44,823 nt of DNA, from assembly GCA_030040235.1 (NCBI GenBank), contig JASHUC010000255.1:1-44823 (forward strand), given 5' to 3'. A model generated the notes under the pieces. The model saw nothing but the letters and a program-made list of their open reading frames with translations. It was not told where the DNA came from and made no database searches. This stretch comes from Gammaproteobacteria bacterium. GTDB taxonomy: Bacteria; Pseudomonadota; Gammaproteobacteria; Steroidobacterales; Steroidobacteraceae. The translations under genes were made by a program, and so were the position numbers. Positions 20,348 to 28,142 of the stretch are shown one piece after another. How positions within the stretch are numbered: position 1 is the stretch's first letter; each line of letters begins with the position of its first letter.

Positions 20348-21328
20348 GTGAAAGCCATCCGCCGCATTCTGGTCGCCGTCAAAGATCCGCACGCAGCCTC
20401 GCCCGCCGTTGCCAAGGCTGCGCGGCTTGCCAAGGCGTGCGGTGCTCGCCTGCGACTCTTCCATGCGCTTGTGGAACCCGTGTATCTCGAGCTCTACAGC
20501 TTCAACGGCGCGAGCCCGAACGCCCTCGAGCACGAACGGTATCGAGCCGCAGTCGTGAAGCTCGAGGCTTTGGCAAGCGCACTGCGACCGCTCAAGATCC
20601 GGGTGAGTACATCGGTCGAGTGGGATTTTCCGGCGCACGAAGCAGTCCTGCGTGCGGCCCGGGATTTCGCCGCCGACCTCATCGTCGCGGATGCTCACCC
20701 GGTGGCTCATCATGCACCCTGGCTCCTCCGGTTCACGGACTGGGAGCTGCTGCGCCAGAGCTCGGCGCCGGTGCTCCTGGTGAAGAGCTCCAAGCCCTAC
20801 CGGCGGCCGCGCGTCCTCGCCGCCGTCGACCCCTCGCACGCGTTCGCAAAGCCGCTCAAGCTCGATGAGGAGATCCTGCGTGTGGGCTCGGCGGTGGCCG
20901 AGGCCCTGCACGGCGCACTCCATGCCGTGTACGCCTACAACCCCATTCCGATGGACCTCACGCCCTCCGGGGCGGGCGTCGGCGAATTCATCACAGTGGC
21001 GCAGCTCGAAATTGCCGCTCACGCGAAAGCCACCCTTGATCGCGCCGTACGCAGGCTCCATGTGCCCCCCGGGCGGCGCCATCTGGTCGGCAGGCACCCC
21101 ACGGACGCGATCGTGGAGGCGGCGCGCAAGACCGGAAGTGGCATCGTTGTCATGGGTGCCATCTCCCGCTCTGGACTCAAGCGCCTCGTCATTGGGAATA
21201 CGGCCGAGCGTGTGCTCGACCAGCTCGCCTGTGACGTCCTCATCGTGAAGCCGAAGGAATTTCACACTCGCATCAGGCGAGAGGTGCGCGGACCGCAGCT
21301 CCTGGCACCGCCGCTGCCCGGCCTCTGA
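20348..21328 (+). CDS. UspE-like tandem universal stress protein
   Basis: 326 residues from GTG 20348, chosen because GAGAGGAG lies eight bases before it and homology starts there (KAIRRILVAVKDPHAA); an ATG at 20288 has no such support. Two USP domains: the first has FPAHEAVLRAARDFAADLIV and LLRFTDWELLRQSSAPVLLV, the second RRPRVLAAVDPSHAFAKPLK and the nucleotide-loop region VVMGAISRSGLKRLVIGNTA, ending CDVLIVKP. It is closely similar in design to the USP at 23042-24055, and the two look like paralogues. It stands alone, after element C, and converges with the phosphotransferase gene. Confidence 0.9.
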   Translation: MKAIRRILVAVKDPHAASPAVAKAARLAKACGARLRLFHALVEPVYLELYSFNGASPNALEHERYRAAVVKLEALASALRPLKIRVSTSVEWDFPAHEAVLRAARDFAADLIVADAHPVAHHAPWLLRFTDWELLRQSSAPVLLVKSSKPYRRPRVLAAVDPSHAFAKPLKLDEEILRVGSAVAEALHGALHAVYAYNPIPMDLTPSGAGVGEFITVAQLEIAAHAKATLDRAVRRLHVPPGRRHLVGRHPTDAIVEAARKTGSGIVVMGAISRSGLKRLVIGNTAERVLDQLACDVLIVKPKEFHTRIRREVRGPQLLAPPLPGL

Positions 21329-21334
21329 AGGAGC

Positions 21335-22888
21335 TCACGTGCGAACGCGCGCGAGCGTCTTCTCGAGCGCATCCGCGTCCGTGGGATCCACCTCGAACGA
21401 ATCGATTCCCTCATCCGCAGTGACAGGCTCACGGTGGCCCATCTGCCAATCGAGCACCGTCCGGTCGGCTTCGGAGGCATCCCTGCGCGCGGTGATCCGC
21501 GCCCGCAGCACCGCCGGTGGTGCCTCGCAGCTCGCCAGGTGCAGTGGCACTCCGAGGCGGCGCGCGAGCTCGGCGAATCGCGCCCGCTGCGACCGCCGCA
21601 GGAATGTCGCATCGACGATCGCCGTGTAGCCCCCGGCGAGTGCGTCCTCGGCCGCGCCCGCGAGATCGCGGTAGACGGCCTCGCTCGCCTTGGGGGTGTA
21701 GAGCCCGGTCGCGAGCCCCGAGTGTGACGGTGCCAGCGCATCCAGCCCCGCACGTCGCTTGCGCTCGACGTCCGATCGCAGATGGACGGCATTGAGGCGC
21801 GGTGCGAGCAGGCGCGCGAGCCAGGTCTTGCCAGAGGCGGAAAGACCGGACATGAGCAGTAGCACGGGGCGCTCCAGATCTCCATTGAAAGAGTCCCGGG
21901 CGCACTCGAGGAGTGCGGCGTGCTCTTCGCGCAGTCTATCGCGCTCGGCGGCCTCTGCTTGATCGGAGGCGGCGATGCCCGCGACCTTCGCCCGCACCAG
22001 CGCCCGGTGCCCCTGATAGAGTCTGAGAACGCGGCAGGCGCGATAGTCGGCGCTCTCGGCGAGGTAGCCACTGCGGAACGCGTGTGCCCGCACGGGCCGG
22101 CCGCGAGCGAGCAGGTCGCTCGAGAGCAGCGCAACCTCGTCGGCCACATCGATCCAGCGCAGCGCCGGGTCGAATTCCAGGCAGTCGAAGGCGATGAGGC
22201 GCGACCCGATGCGCACGACATTGCGGCTGTGGAGGTCTCCGTGGCATTCGCGAATGCGACCCGCCGCACGCCGGGCGGTCATCACGGACGCCACAGTCGC
22301 AAGCCTGTCCGCGAGCGCGCCTCGCAAGGCAAGGACCTGCTCACGACGATCGAAGACCGCGCTCGCCTCGGCACACTCCTCGAGGTTGCGCACCATGAGC
22401 GCACGCACCTCCGACGGGCGTCCCCAGGACTCAGCCTCGGGAGCGACCGGAAGCCGCGCGTGAATGGCGGCGAGCTCACGCCCGAAAGCCTCGAGCTCGG
22501 CGGGCCCGATGCGCCGGGTCTCGAGCAGCCGGTCGAGCTCCTCGGCATGGTCGAACCTGCGCATCCGTACCGCGTACTCGAAAGCCGGTCCCTTTCCTCC
22601 GATCCTCGCCGCACCTTCGACGCGCACGATCGGTGAGACCTCGAGGTACAGCTCCGGCGCAAAGCGCCGATTGAGTCGCAGCTCCTCCTCGCACAGGAAG
22701 CGTCTGCGCTCCGCGGCGCGCTGGTCAATGAACGGATAGCACACCGGTCGCTTGATCTTGTAGGCGAACTCCCCGGCGAGCAGCACCCAGGAGATGTGCG
22801 TCTCGATGAGCTCGATGCGCTCGGCGGGGTGCGGATAGGCGTGTGGATTGAGCAGACTGGCCAATGACTCCGGCAACCGTGGACTCAT
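21335..22888 (-). CDS. Fused aminoglycoside-phosphotransferase-like / P-loop kinase protein
   Basis: 517 residues. Part 1 (about 1-330) is a protein-kinase-like phosphotransferase fold (COG2187) with the catalytic loop ECHGDLHSRNVV and metal-binding FDCLEFDPALRWIDVADEVA. Part 2 (about 340-517) is an AAA_33-type kinase with Walker A LLLMSGLSASGKTWLARLLA. This fusion occurs widely beside USP and CBS genes; its substrate is unknown and resistance to aminoglycosides should not be assumed. The ATG at 22888 has no clear ribosome site of its own but overlaps the stop of a 17-codon leader frame (ATGA) with a strong one, so translation is probably coupled. Confidence 0.88.
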   Translation of the reverse strand: MSPRLPESLASLLNPHAYPHPAERIELIETHISWVLLAGEFAYKIKRPVCYPFIDQRAAERRRFLCEEELRLNRRFAPELYLEVSPIVRVEGAARIGGKGPAFEYAVRMRRFDHAEELDRLLETRRIGPAELEAFGRELAAIHARLPVAPEAESWGRPSEVRALMVRNLEECAEASAVFDRREQVLALRGALADRLATVASVMTARRAAGRIRECHGDLHSRNVVRIGSRLIAFDCLEFDPALRWIDVADEVALLSSDLLARGRPVRAHAFRSGYLAESADYRACRVLRLYQGHRALVRAKVAGIAASDQAEAAERDRLREEHAALLECARDSFNGDLERPVLLLMSGLSASGKTWLARLLAPRLNAVHLRSDVERKRRAGLDALAPSHSGLATGLYTPKASEAVYRDLAGAAEDALAGGYTAIVDATFLRRSQRARFAELARRLGVPLHLASCEAPPAVLRARITARRDASEADRTVLDWQMGHREPVTADEGIDSFEVDPTDADALEKTLARVRT

Positions 22889-22938
22889 CCCAGCCGTCCC
22901 GCGAGTGCCGTCGCGCCCGGTGTCCGCGGGTCTGACAT
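22885..22938 (-). CDS. Candidate 17-codon leader peptide upstream of phosphotransferase/kinase
   Basis: ATG at 22938 is preceded by AAGGAG at seven bases spacing (22946-22951), the best ribosome site of the neighbourhood. It opens a frame MSDPRTPGATALAGRLG whose TGA overlaps the ATG of the next gene (ATGA at 22885-22888). It is out of frame with that gene, so it is not an N-terminal extension. The arrangement suggests a leader peptide that delivers ribosomes to the main gene. No run of a single regulatory amino acid is seen. Too short to judge by homology. Confidence 0.45.
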   Translation of the reverse strand: MSDPRTPGATALAGRLG

Positions 22939-22945
22939 AATGCGG

Positions 22946-22951
22946 CTCCTT
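22946..22951 (-). promoter_or_regulatory. Ribosome binding site AAGGAG of the leader frame
   Basis: AAGGAG on the minus strand, seven bases before ATG 22938. It decides that ribosomes enter at the leader frame rather than directly at the phosphotransferase start 50 bases further on. Confidence 0.6.
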
Positions 22952-22955
22952 AAAT

Positions 22956-22976
22956 ATACGCGGTCTCTACGCGTAT
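22956..22976. promoter_or_regulatory. Perfect 7-bp dyad (operator or hairpin)
   Basis: ATACGCG, seven bases, CGCGTAT: perfect inverted repeat lying just before the AAGGAG of the leader frame at 22885-22938. It could be a repressor site in the promoter or a small hairpin in the leader RNA. No similar dyad was seen elsewhere in the window. Confidence 0.45.
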
Positions 22977-23041
22977 GCGCTCGGGGGCCCCGTGCCCGTG
23001 GTACGCGAGCCTAGGTTGCTGGAAGCGGCCGCCCGCGGTCA

Positions 23042-24055
23042 CTAGTCCGGAAGAGCGATCATCTGCGCACCGCGCGGCGCGCGTGCGACGGTGCTCTGGA
23101 AATTGCGCGGTTTCACGATGAGCACGTCGCAGCGCAGACGATCGAGGACGCGCTCAGCGGTATTGCCGGCCATCAACCGTTGCAGGCCCGCTCGCGATAT
23201 CGTCCCGAGCGCAACGATGCTGCTACCAAGCTCGCCCGCGACTTCCTCGATCGCTTTGACCACGTGTGCAGGCACGACATGCTGCCGCCTCCGGGGAATA
23301 CCGCTCCAGCGCAACAGCTCCGTGAGCCCTGCGGCGGCATTCCAGGCCTCGTTCGCCGCCTTTAGCCGGCGCACACCCTCCCTGGAGAATCGCTCGGCTT
23401 CCCGAATTCGCGGGAAGGGTTGCTTGCGACCCGCGATCGCTGCCTTCGGGTCCGCCGGCGTGTAGGCTCGGAGCGCGTGCAACGGGCCGTGAAGGCCTGC
23501 GGCGACGGTCGAGGCGTACCTGAGGATCTCCTCGTCGAGACTCGCGGGCTTGCCGCCCGCACGCGTCGGATCGAATGCCGCAAGGACCTTCGGCCGCCGG
23601 TACCGCCGCCGGCTCTTGATGAGCAGCACGGGAATCGTGGACTTGCGCAGCAGCTCCCAGTCGGTAAACCGCAGCAGCCAGGGCGCCGGGTGGGCGCCCG
23701 CGTGGCAATCGGCGACGATCAGATCCGCTTCAAACCGGGCGGCCTCCCGGATGATCGACTCGCACGGCGGAAAGTCCCAGCGCACCGCGGTCGAGGTCTT
23801 GACGCCGCGACGGCGCAGGCGCTCCGCGAGTGTTTCGAGGTGCTTGCGATACCAGTCGCAGCGATCCTGCTCGATGTCCGGATACACCTCGGCAATGGCA
23901 CCCGCGGCGTCGATGTAGAGCGGATCGGCGATCCCATGGAAGAGTCGAACCTCCGCGCCGAGGCCCAGGGCGAGCTGCCCGGTCTTATCGATGGCCACGT
24001 GCGACCTCGCCCGCGGGTCCTTGACGGCTAGCAGAATGCGATGAATGGCGTACAT
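23042..24055 (-). CDS. UspE-like tandem universal stress protein
   Basis: 337 residues from ATG 24055 (MYAIHRILLAVKDPRARSHV). Same architecture as the USP at 20348-21328: domain 1 with FPPCESIIREAARFEADLIV and PWLLRFTDWELLRKSTIPVL, domain 2 with RRPKVLAAFDPTRAGGKPAS and VALGTISRAGLQRLMAGNTA, ending CDVLIVKPRNF. An insertion near residues 215-260 (KAAIAGRKQPFPRIREAERF onward) distinguishes it. TAGGTA element D lies 61 bases upstream. The gene ends 104 bases before the leader peptide of the phosphotransferase gene, so read-through transcription is possible. Confidence 0.9.
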   Translation of the reverse strand: MYAIHRILLAVKDPRARSHVAIDKTGQLALGLGAEVRLFHGIADPLYIDAAGAIAEVYPDIEQDRCDWYRKHLETLAERLRRRGVKTSTAVRWDFPPCESIIREAARFEADLIVADCHAGAHPAPWLLRFTDWELLRKSTIPVLLIKSRRRYRRPKVLAAFDPTRAGGKPASLDEEILRYASTVAAGLHGPLHALRAYTPADPKAAIAGRKQPFPRIREAERFSREGVRRLKAANEAWNAAAGLTELLRWSGIPRRRQHVVPAHVVKAIEEVAGELGSSIVALGTISRAGLQRLMAGNTAERVLDRLRCDVLIVKPRNFQSTVARAPRGAQMIALPD

Positions 24056-24116
24056 GGAGCGAATCGTGCCAAAGCCTCCGGCGGCGCGCAGTTCGGAGAT
24101 TCAACGAGGGCGCTGC

Positions 24117-24130
24117 GAGAAGTACCTAGG
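24117..24130 (-). promoter_or_regulatory. TAGGTA element D (putative FixJ-type site)
   Basis: Reads CCTAGGTACTTCTC on the minus strand, 61 bases upstream of the USP start at 24055 and oriented toward it, as for the other copies. Confidence 0.5.
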
Positions 24131-24148
24131 GCCGGCTTCTGCGCTGCC

Positions 24149-24253
24149 TCAGATCGCCGGTCCGAGACCGAGCAAGCGCTCGAGTTTGCGGTCGTTCCCG
24201 TAGAGATCCTCGAAGAAGAGCACATCGCCCTATAGGCGCACGTCGAACTCCGG
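24149..24253 (-). other. Possible coding remnant downstream of CBS gene
   Basis: In the same frame as the CBS-pair gene, and directly after its TGA, the minus strand reads PEFDVRL, a TAG stop, then GDVLFFEDLYGNDRKLERLL and a final TGA at 24149-24151. It looks protein-like (balanced composition, no further stops) but has no usable start codon and I do not recognise it. It may be the tail of a deleted gene. Chance cannot be excluded at this length. Confidence 0.25.
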
Positions 24254-24679
24254 TCACTGCTGATGACCGAGAATCGAGACCACCTCGATCAGCGTGGTCG
24301 TGAGCTGCGTGAGCAGGTCGTCGACCGAAATCAGCCCGATGGGCCGGTCGTCCTTCGAAACGACGGGGGCGCGCCGCACGCCCCGCGCGCACATATGGGC
24401 GATCGCCCCCTCCACCGATTCGTGCTCATCGAGCACCAGCGGCTTGCGCGTCATGACCTCCCCGGCACTCAGCCGGGAAAGATCGGCCGCACGCTCGAGC
24501 TGTGCGCGGACGATATCCCGGTCGGTAATGATTCCGACGAGGCGGGGATGGGATTCGCCCCCGGAGGTCACCATGATCGAGCCCACGCGCTCATCACGCA
24601 TGCGGATCGCGACTTGCGCGAGTGTTGCGCTGGTAGGAACCACAACGACCCGGTGTCCGCAGAGAGCCCCGACGTTCAT
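24254..24679 (-). CDS. CBS-domain pair protein
   Basis: 141 residues from ATG 24679, which has AAGGAGG eight bases upstream; an in-frame earlier start at 24709 lacks this. Two CBS domains: the first from MNVGALCGHRVVVVPTSATL to RLVGIITDRDIVRAQL, the second from AGEVMTRKPLVLDEHESVEG to RPIGLISVDDLLTQL. CBS pairs bind adenine nucleotides and act as energy sensors; here there is no attached effector domain, so it probably acts on a partner. Divergent from the second CBS gene at 24824. Confidence 0.9.
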   Translation of the reverse strand: MNVGALCGHRVVVVPTSATLAQVAIRMRDERVGSIMVTSGGESHPRLVGIITDRDIVRAQLERAADLSRLSAGEVMTRKPLVLDEHESVEGAIAHMCARGVRRAPVVSKDDRPIGLISVDDLLTQLTTTLIEVVSILGHQQ

Positions 24680-24734
24680 TCCCGCCTCCTTCGTGAGTCG
24701 CCGACTCATTTCGCCACGCTCCGGTGCCGTGGAC

Positions 24735-24754
24735 CATCCGTAGGATTGCGGATG
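24735..24754. promoter_or_regulatory. 6-bp dyad between the divergent CBS genes
   Basis: CATCCG, eight bases, CGGATG in the 144-base gap between two divergently read CBS genes. The spacer includes TAGGATTG, a poor match to the TAGGTA element. A shared operator is possible; the evidence is only the symmetry and position. Confidence 0.25.
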
Positions 24755-24823
24755 CGATCGAGGGACGACGTGGGCTATTCATAGCATCCAAGCTCTCGCC
24801 TTGCGCGACCCAGGAGTTCTCGT

Positions 24824-25279
24824 ATGAAAGTCGGAGAGGTCTGCACACGCGGCGTCCATGTCGTTGAGCCGGGCCGAGCGCTCGCTGAGGCGGCCCGGGA
24901 GATGTGCCAGCACCACATCGGTGCGCTGCTCGTCGTCGAACCCGGCGATGCCAAGCGTCGCCCCATCGGGATCCTGACCGACCGGGACGTCCTGCTCGGG
25001 CAGCTCGCACGGTCGGCGGATCTGTTCTGCCTGACCGTCGGGGACGTGATGACCCGCGATCCCCTCGCGGTTCACGTGGACATGAGCATCCGCAGCGCGA
25101 TCCAGACGCTCAACGCGATGAGCGTTCGGCGAGCGCCGGTGCTGGATCGGGACGGCGCGCTCATCGGCATCGTCACGCTCGATGATCTCCTGCCGGTCGT
25201 CTGCTCCGAGCTCGCGGCGATCGGACGGTTCCTTGCGTCCCAAGCCAAGGCCGAGAGCGATACCCGTGCACCCCCGTAG
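24824..25279 (+). CDS. CBS-domain pair protein
   Basis: 151 residues, ATG 24824 with CAGGAG nine bases upstream. Two CBS domains: MKVGEVCTRGVHVVEPGRAL to IGILTDRDVLLGQLARSADL, and VGDVMTRDPLAVHVDMSIRS to LIGIVTLDDLLPVV. Similar in length and plan to the protein at 24254-24679 and to the wreck at 222-424, so this locus once held at least three such genes. Likely a cytosolic adenine-nucleotide sensor; partner unknown. It converges with the acyl-CoA synthetase gene. Confidence 0.9.
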   Translation: MKVGEVCTRGVHVVEPGRALAEAAREMCQHHIGALLVVEPGDAKRRPIGILTDRDVLLGQLARSADLFCLTVGDVMTRDPLAVHVDMSIRSAIQTLNAMSVRRAPVLDRDGALIGIVTLDDLLPVVCSELAAIGRFLASQAKAESDTRAPP

Positions 25280-25290
25280 ATCTTGCGGCG

Positions 25291-27981
25291 CTACACAGCC
25301 TCGAGCACCAGGGGCTGCAGATCGAGCGTCAGCTCCACAATGCCCGCCTCCCGATGCCTCGCCCGGAAACCCTTGGCGGCGGCCAGCCGCAGCATCGCGA
25401 CGTTTTCGCCCAACACTTCCCCCTTCATGCATCGGGTTCCGCGCGCACGACAGTAGCGGATCAGCTTCTCCAGAAGCAGACCCCCGAGGCCCTGATGCTT
25501 CAAGTCCGAGCGCACGAGCACGGCGAATTCCGCCTCGATGTTGTCCGCATCCGTGGCTGCGCGGGCGACACCCAGGGTCTCATCGGCCCCGTCCAGACCG
25601 GGTGCCACGGCGATGAAGGCCATCTGCCGCTCATAGTCGATTTGGGTCAGGTACGCGAGATCCCGCGCCGGGACGTCCCGCAGGGTGCTGAAGAATCGCG
25701 TACGTAGATCCTCCCGTGTGACGCGCGCGAGAAACCTGCGGTGCTGCTCGAAGTCCTCGGGACGAATCGGGCGCAGGAGCAGGTGCAGACCGTTGTGCTC
25801 CGCGCTCTCCTCGAGTTCGCGCGGATAAGGCCGAATCGCAAATCGCTCCGTTGCGCGAAAGGACGTCGCTCGAATGGCGATGCGCGCGTCGAGCGCGAGG
25901 ACTCCATGCTCATCGGTCAACAGCGGATTGATGTCGAGCTCGATCACCTCCGGGAGATCCGCCGTGAGCTGCGCAATCTTGATGAGAGTCTGCTCGAGGG
26001 CAGCGAGGTCTGCGGGCGGGCGGTCGCGGTAGCCCGTGAGGAGGCGGTGGACCCGGGTCTGGGATATGAGATCTCGCGCAAGCACCGTGTTGAGCGGGGG
26101 CAGTGCGAGCGCCCGATCCCCGATGACCTCGACCGCCGTGCCGCCCTGCCCAAACAAGATCGTCGGTCCGAAGGTAGCATCGAGCGCCATGCCCACGATG
26201 AGCTCGTGGGCACCCACGCGCCGGATCATCTTCTGTACCGTGAACCCTTCTATGTGAGCTGCCGGCTTGAGCTTTCGGCAGCGCTCGAGCATGGCGGCGG
26301 CGGCGTGCTGAAGGTCTGCGACACTTTCGAGGTCGAGCGCCACACCGCCCACGTCGGACTTGTGCGAGATGTCCGGCGAGAGAATCTTGAGGGCAACGGG
26401 ATAGCCGATGCTCGAGGCAGCCTCCGCCAGCTTGCCTACCTCGCGAGCGATCCGCGTCTCGACCGCCGGAATGTCGTAGGCAGCCAGCACGTCTTTGGAC
26501 TCCGGCTCCGTGAGAACGCTACGGCCCTCGGCCAGGACGCGGGCCACAATGGCGCGCGCTGCGGCAGCGTCAGGTCTGCTCCCTCCGGGAATCGAGGCGG
26601 GCACCTCGAGAAGAAGCGCCTGGCTCTCGTGGTAGCGCACCACGTGCATCAGGGCTCCGACGGCTTCCTCGGGGGTCGAATACACCGGAACGGTATCGCG
26701 ATTCCGGACGGCTGCTCGCGTCTTCACCCTCCCACTCCCCATCCAACACGCCAGTGCCGGCCTGCGCGCCTGCGCGAGAAGCGGCAGACAGGCCGTCGCA
26801 ACCTCCGACACGGAGGAAACCGCCGTCGGTGCGTGGATGAGGAGCGTCGCATCGACCTCCGGGTCCTCGAGCACCGCGCCGAGCGCGGCGACGTAGCGCT
26901 CGGGTCTCGCATCACCGCCGATGTCGAGCGGGTTTTCTGCCGGCTGCGAGCTCGAAAGAATCGCCTGCAGTTTCTGCCCCGTTTGGGTTCCGAAGCGCGC
27001 GAGTTGACCGCCGCCGCGGATCAGGGCATCGGTCGCGAGCACACCGAGGCCCCCTCCGTTGCTGACGATGCCGAGTCGCGGCCCGCGGTAGGTCTCGAGG
27101 TGCGAGAGAATCTCCGCCGCATCGAACAGCTCGCGCGTGGTCTCCACCCGCAGCACGCCTGCACGGCGAAACGCCGCTTCGTAGACGGCATCCGCCCCGG
27201 CGAGGGCCCCGGTGTGCGAGTGTGCCGCGCGGGCAGCCTCGCGTGTCCTGCCCGCTTTCACGACGATGACCGGCTTGTTGCGGGCGGCGGCGCGGGCCGC
27301 CGACATGAACTTGCGCGCAGCGGTGATCGACTCGATGTAGAGCAGGATGGCGCGCGTCTTGAGATCCGTCGCCAGGTAGTCGAGCAGATCACCGAAGTCC
27401 ACGTCGGAGGCATTGCCGAGCGACACGAAATGCGAGAAGCCGATCTGCCGGGTGGATGCCCAGTCGAGCATGGCCGTCGTGAGCGCACCCGACTGCGCAA
27501 CGAACGCGAGGCTCCCGGGCTTGGCGCCGACGTGCGCGAAGCTTGCGTTGAGCCCGATCCCGGGAACCAGGAGACCGATGCAATTGGGGCCCAGGATCCG
27601 CAGCGTGTACGTGCCTGCCGCCTCGAGCATCGCGCTCGTGAGCGTCTGCCCCGTCCCGGTCTTCTCGTCGAGGCCGGCGCTGATCACGACCGCCGCACGG
27701 GTTCCGCGCGCACCGAGCTCGCCGATCAGTGCGGGAATGCCTGGCGCCGGCGTGCACACCACTGCCAGATCGGGCACGGCAGGCAGGTCCGCGACCGTTC
27801 GATAGGCCCGAATGCCGGCGACCGCCGGATGCTTGAGATTGACCGGCCACACCGGTCCTGCAAAGCCTCCCTGCAGCAGATTTCGCATCGCGGTCGCACC
27901 GACGCTGTGCGCCCGGTCGGACGCTCCGATCAGCGCCACGGACTTTGGGTTGAGCAGATATTCGAGGTTGCGCCGGCTCAT
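25291..27981 (-). CDS. Acyl-CoA synthetase (NDP-forming) fused to GNAT acetyltransferase
   Basis: 896 residues from ATG 27981 (SRRNLEYLLNPKSVALIGAS); the frame is open further upstream without homology. Domains in order: CoA-binding (about 5-130), succinyl-CoA-ligase-like (about 140-450) with the phospho-His candidate in HSHTGALAGADAVYEAAF, ATP-grasp (about 480-700, TEPESKDVLAAYDIPAVETR), and a C-terminal GNAT domain (about 725-896, RPIRPEDFEQHRRFLARVTR; GLGGLLLEKLIRYCRARG). Relatives such as PatZ/Pat acetylate and switch off acetyl-CoA synthetase. Retention of the His suggests the ligase half may still work. Element E lies 122 bases upstream. Confidence 0.9.
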   Translation of the reverse strand: MSRRNLEYLLNPKSVALIGASDRAHSVGATAMRNLLQGGFAGPVWPVNLKHPAVAGIRAYRTVADLPAVPDLAVVCTPAPGIPALIGELGARGTRAAVVISAGLDEKTGTGQTLTSAMLEAAGTYTLRILGPNCIGLLVPGIGLNASFAHVGAKPGSLAFVAQSGALTTAMLDWASTRQIGFSHFVSLGNASDVDFGDLLDYLATDLKTRAILLYIESITAARKFMSAARAAARNKPVIVVKAGRTREAARAAHSHTGALAGADAVYEAAFRRAGVLRVETTRELFDAAEILSHLETYRGPRLGIVSNGGGLGVLATDALIRGGGQLARFGTQTGQKLQAILSSSQPAENPLDIGGDARPERYVAALGAVLEDPEVDATLLIHAPTAVSSVSEVATACLPLLAQARRPALACWMGSGRVKTRAAVRNRDTVPVYSTPEEAVGALMHVVRYHESQALLLEVPASIPGGSRPDAAAARAIVARVLAEGRSVLTEPESKDVLAAYDIPAVETRIAREVGKLAEAASSIGYPVALKILSPDISHKSDVGGVALDLESVADLQHAAAAMLERCRKLKPAAHIEGFTVQKMIRRVGAHELIVGMALDATFGPTILFGQGGTAVEVIGDRALALPPLNTVLARDLISQTRVHRLLTGYRDRPPADLAALEQTLIKIAQLTADLPEVIELDINPLLTDEHGVLALDARIAIRATSFRATERFAIRPYPRELEESAEHNGLHLLLRPIRPEDFEQHRRFLARVTREDLRTRFFSTLRDVPARDLAYLTQIDYERQMAFIAVAPGLDGADETLGVARAATDADNIEAEFAVLVRSDLKHQGLGGLLLEKLIRYCRARGTRCMKGEVLGENVAMLRLAAAKGFRARHREAGIVELTLDLQPLVLEAV

Positions 27982-28103
27982 GGGAGGGTCGCCATCGGCA
28001 GGCAAATCTACCGGCTCGGCGCGGCGGCCGAATTCGTAGAACTCCCTAGTAGCACGGCCCGCCAAATTCCCTCGGCGGTGCTCGCATCCTGCCCGCGCGG
28101 TAC

Positions 28104-28116
28104 GGAAGATACCTAG
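28104..28116 (-). promoter_or_regulatory. TAGGTA element E (putative FixJ-type site)
   Basis: Reads CTAGGTATCTTCC on the minus strand, nearly identical to element A. It points toward the acyl-CoA synthetase gene (122 bases away) and is 26 bases before the FixL-like kinase gene on the other strand, so it could also serve autoregulation. Confidence 0.5.
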
Positions 28117-28142
28117 CGACTCAGGGCGCAGAATCGGCGATA

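Noticed and set aside
21335..22888. Reading the phosphotransferase-like gene as an aminoglycoside resistance gene.
   Set aside because: The two-domain fusion belongs to a separate, uncharacterised family common in stress loci; resistance is not supported.
23010..23022. CCTAGGTTGCTGG on the plus strand, similar to the TAGGTA element.
   Set aside because: The tail differs and it points away from any nearby gene start.
28043..28056. CTAGGGAGTTC on the minus strand near element E, possible second copy.
   Set aside because: The core lacks TAGGTA, and a single partial match so close to a good copy is not convincing.
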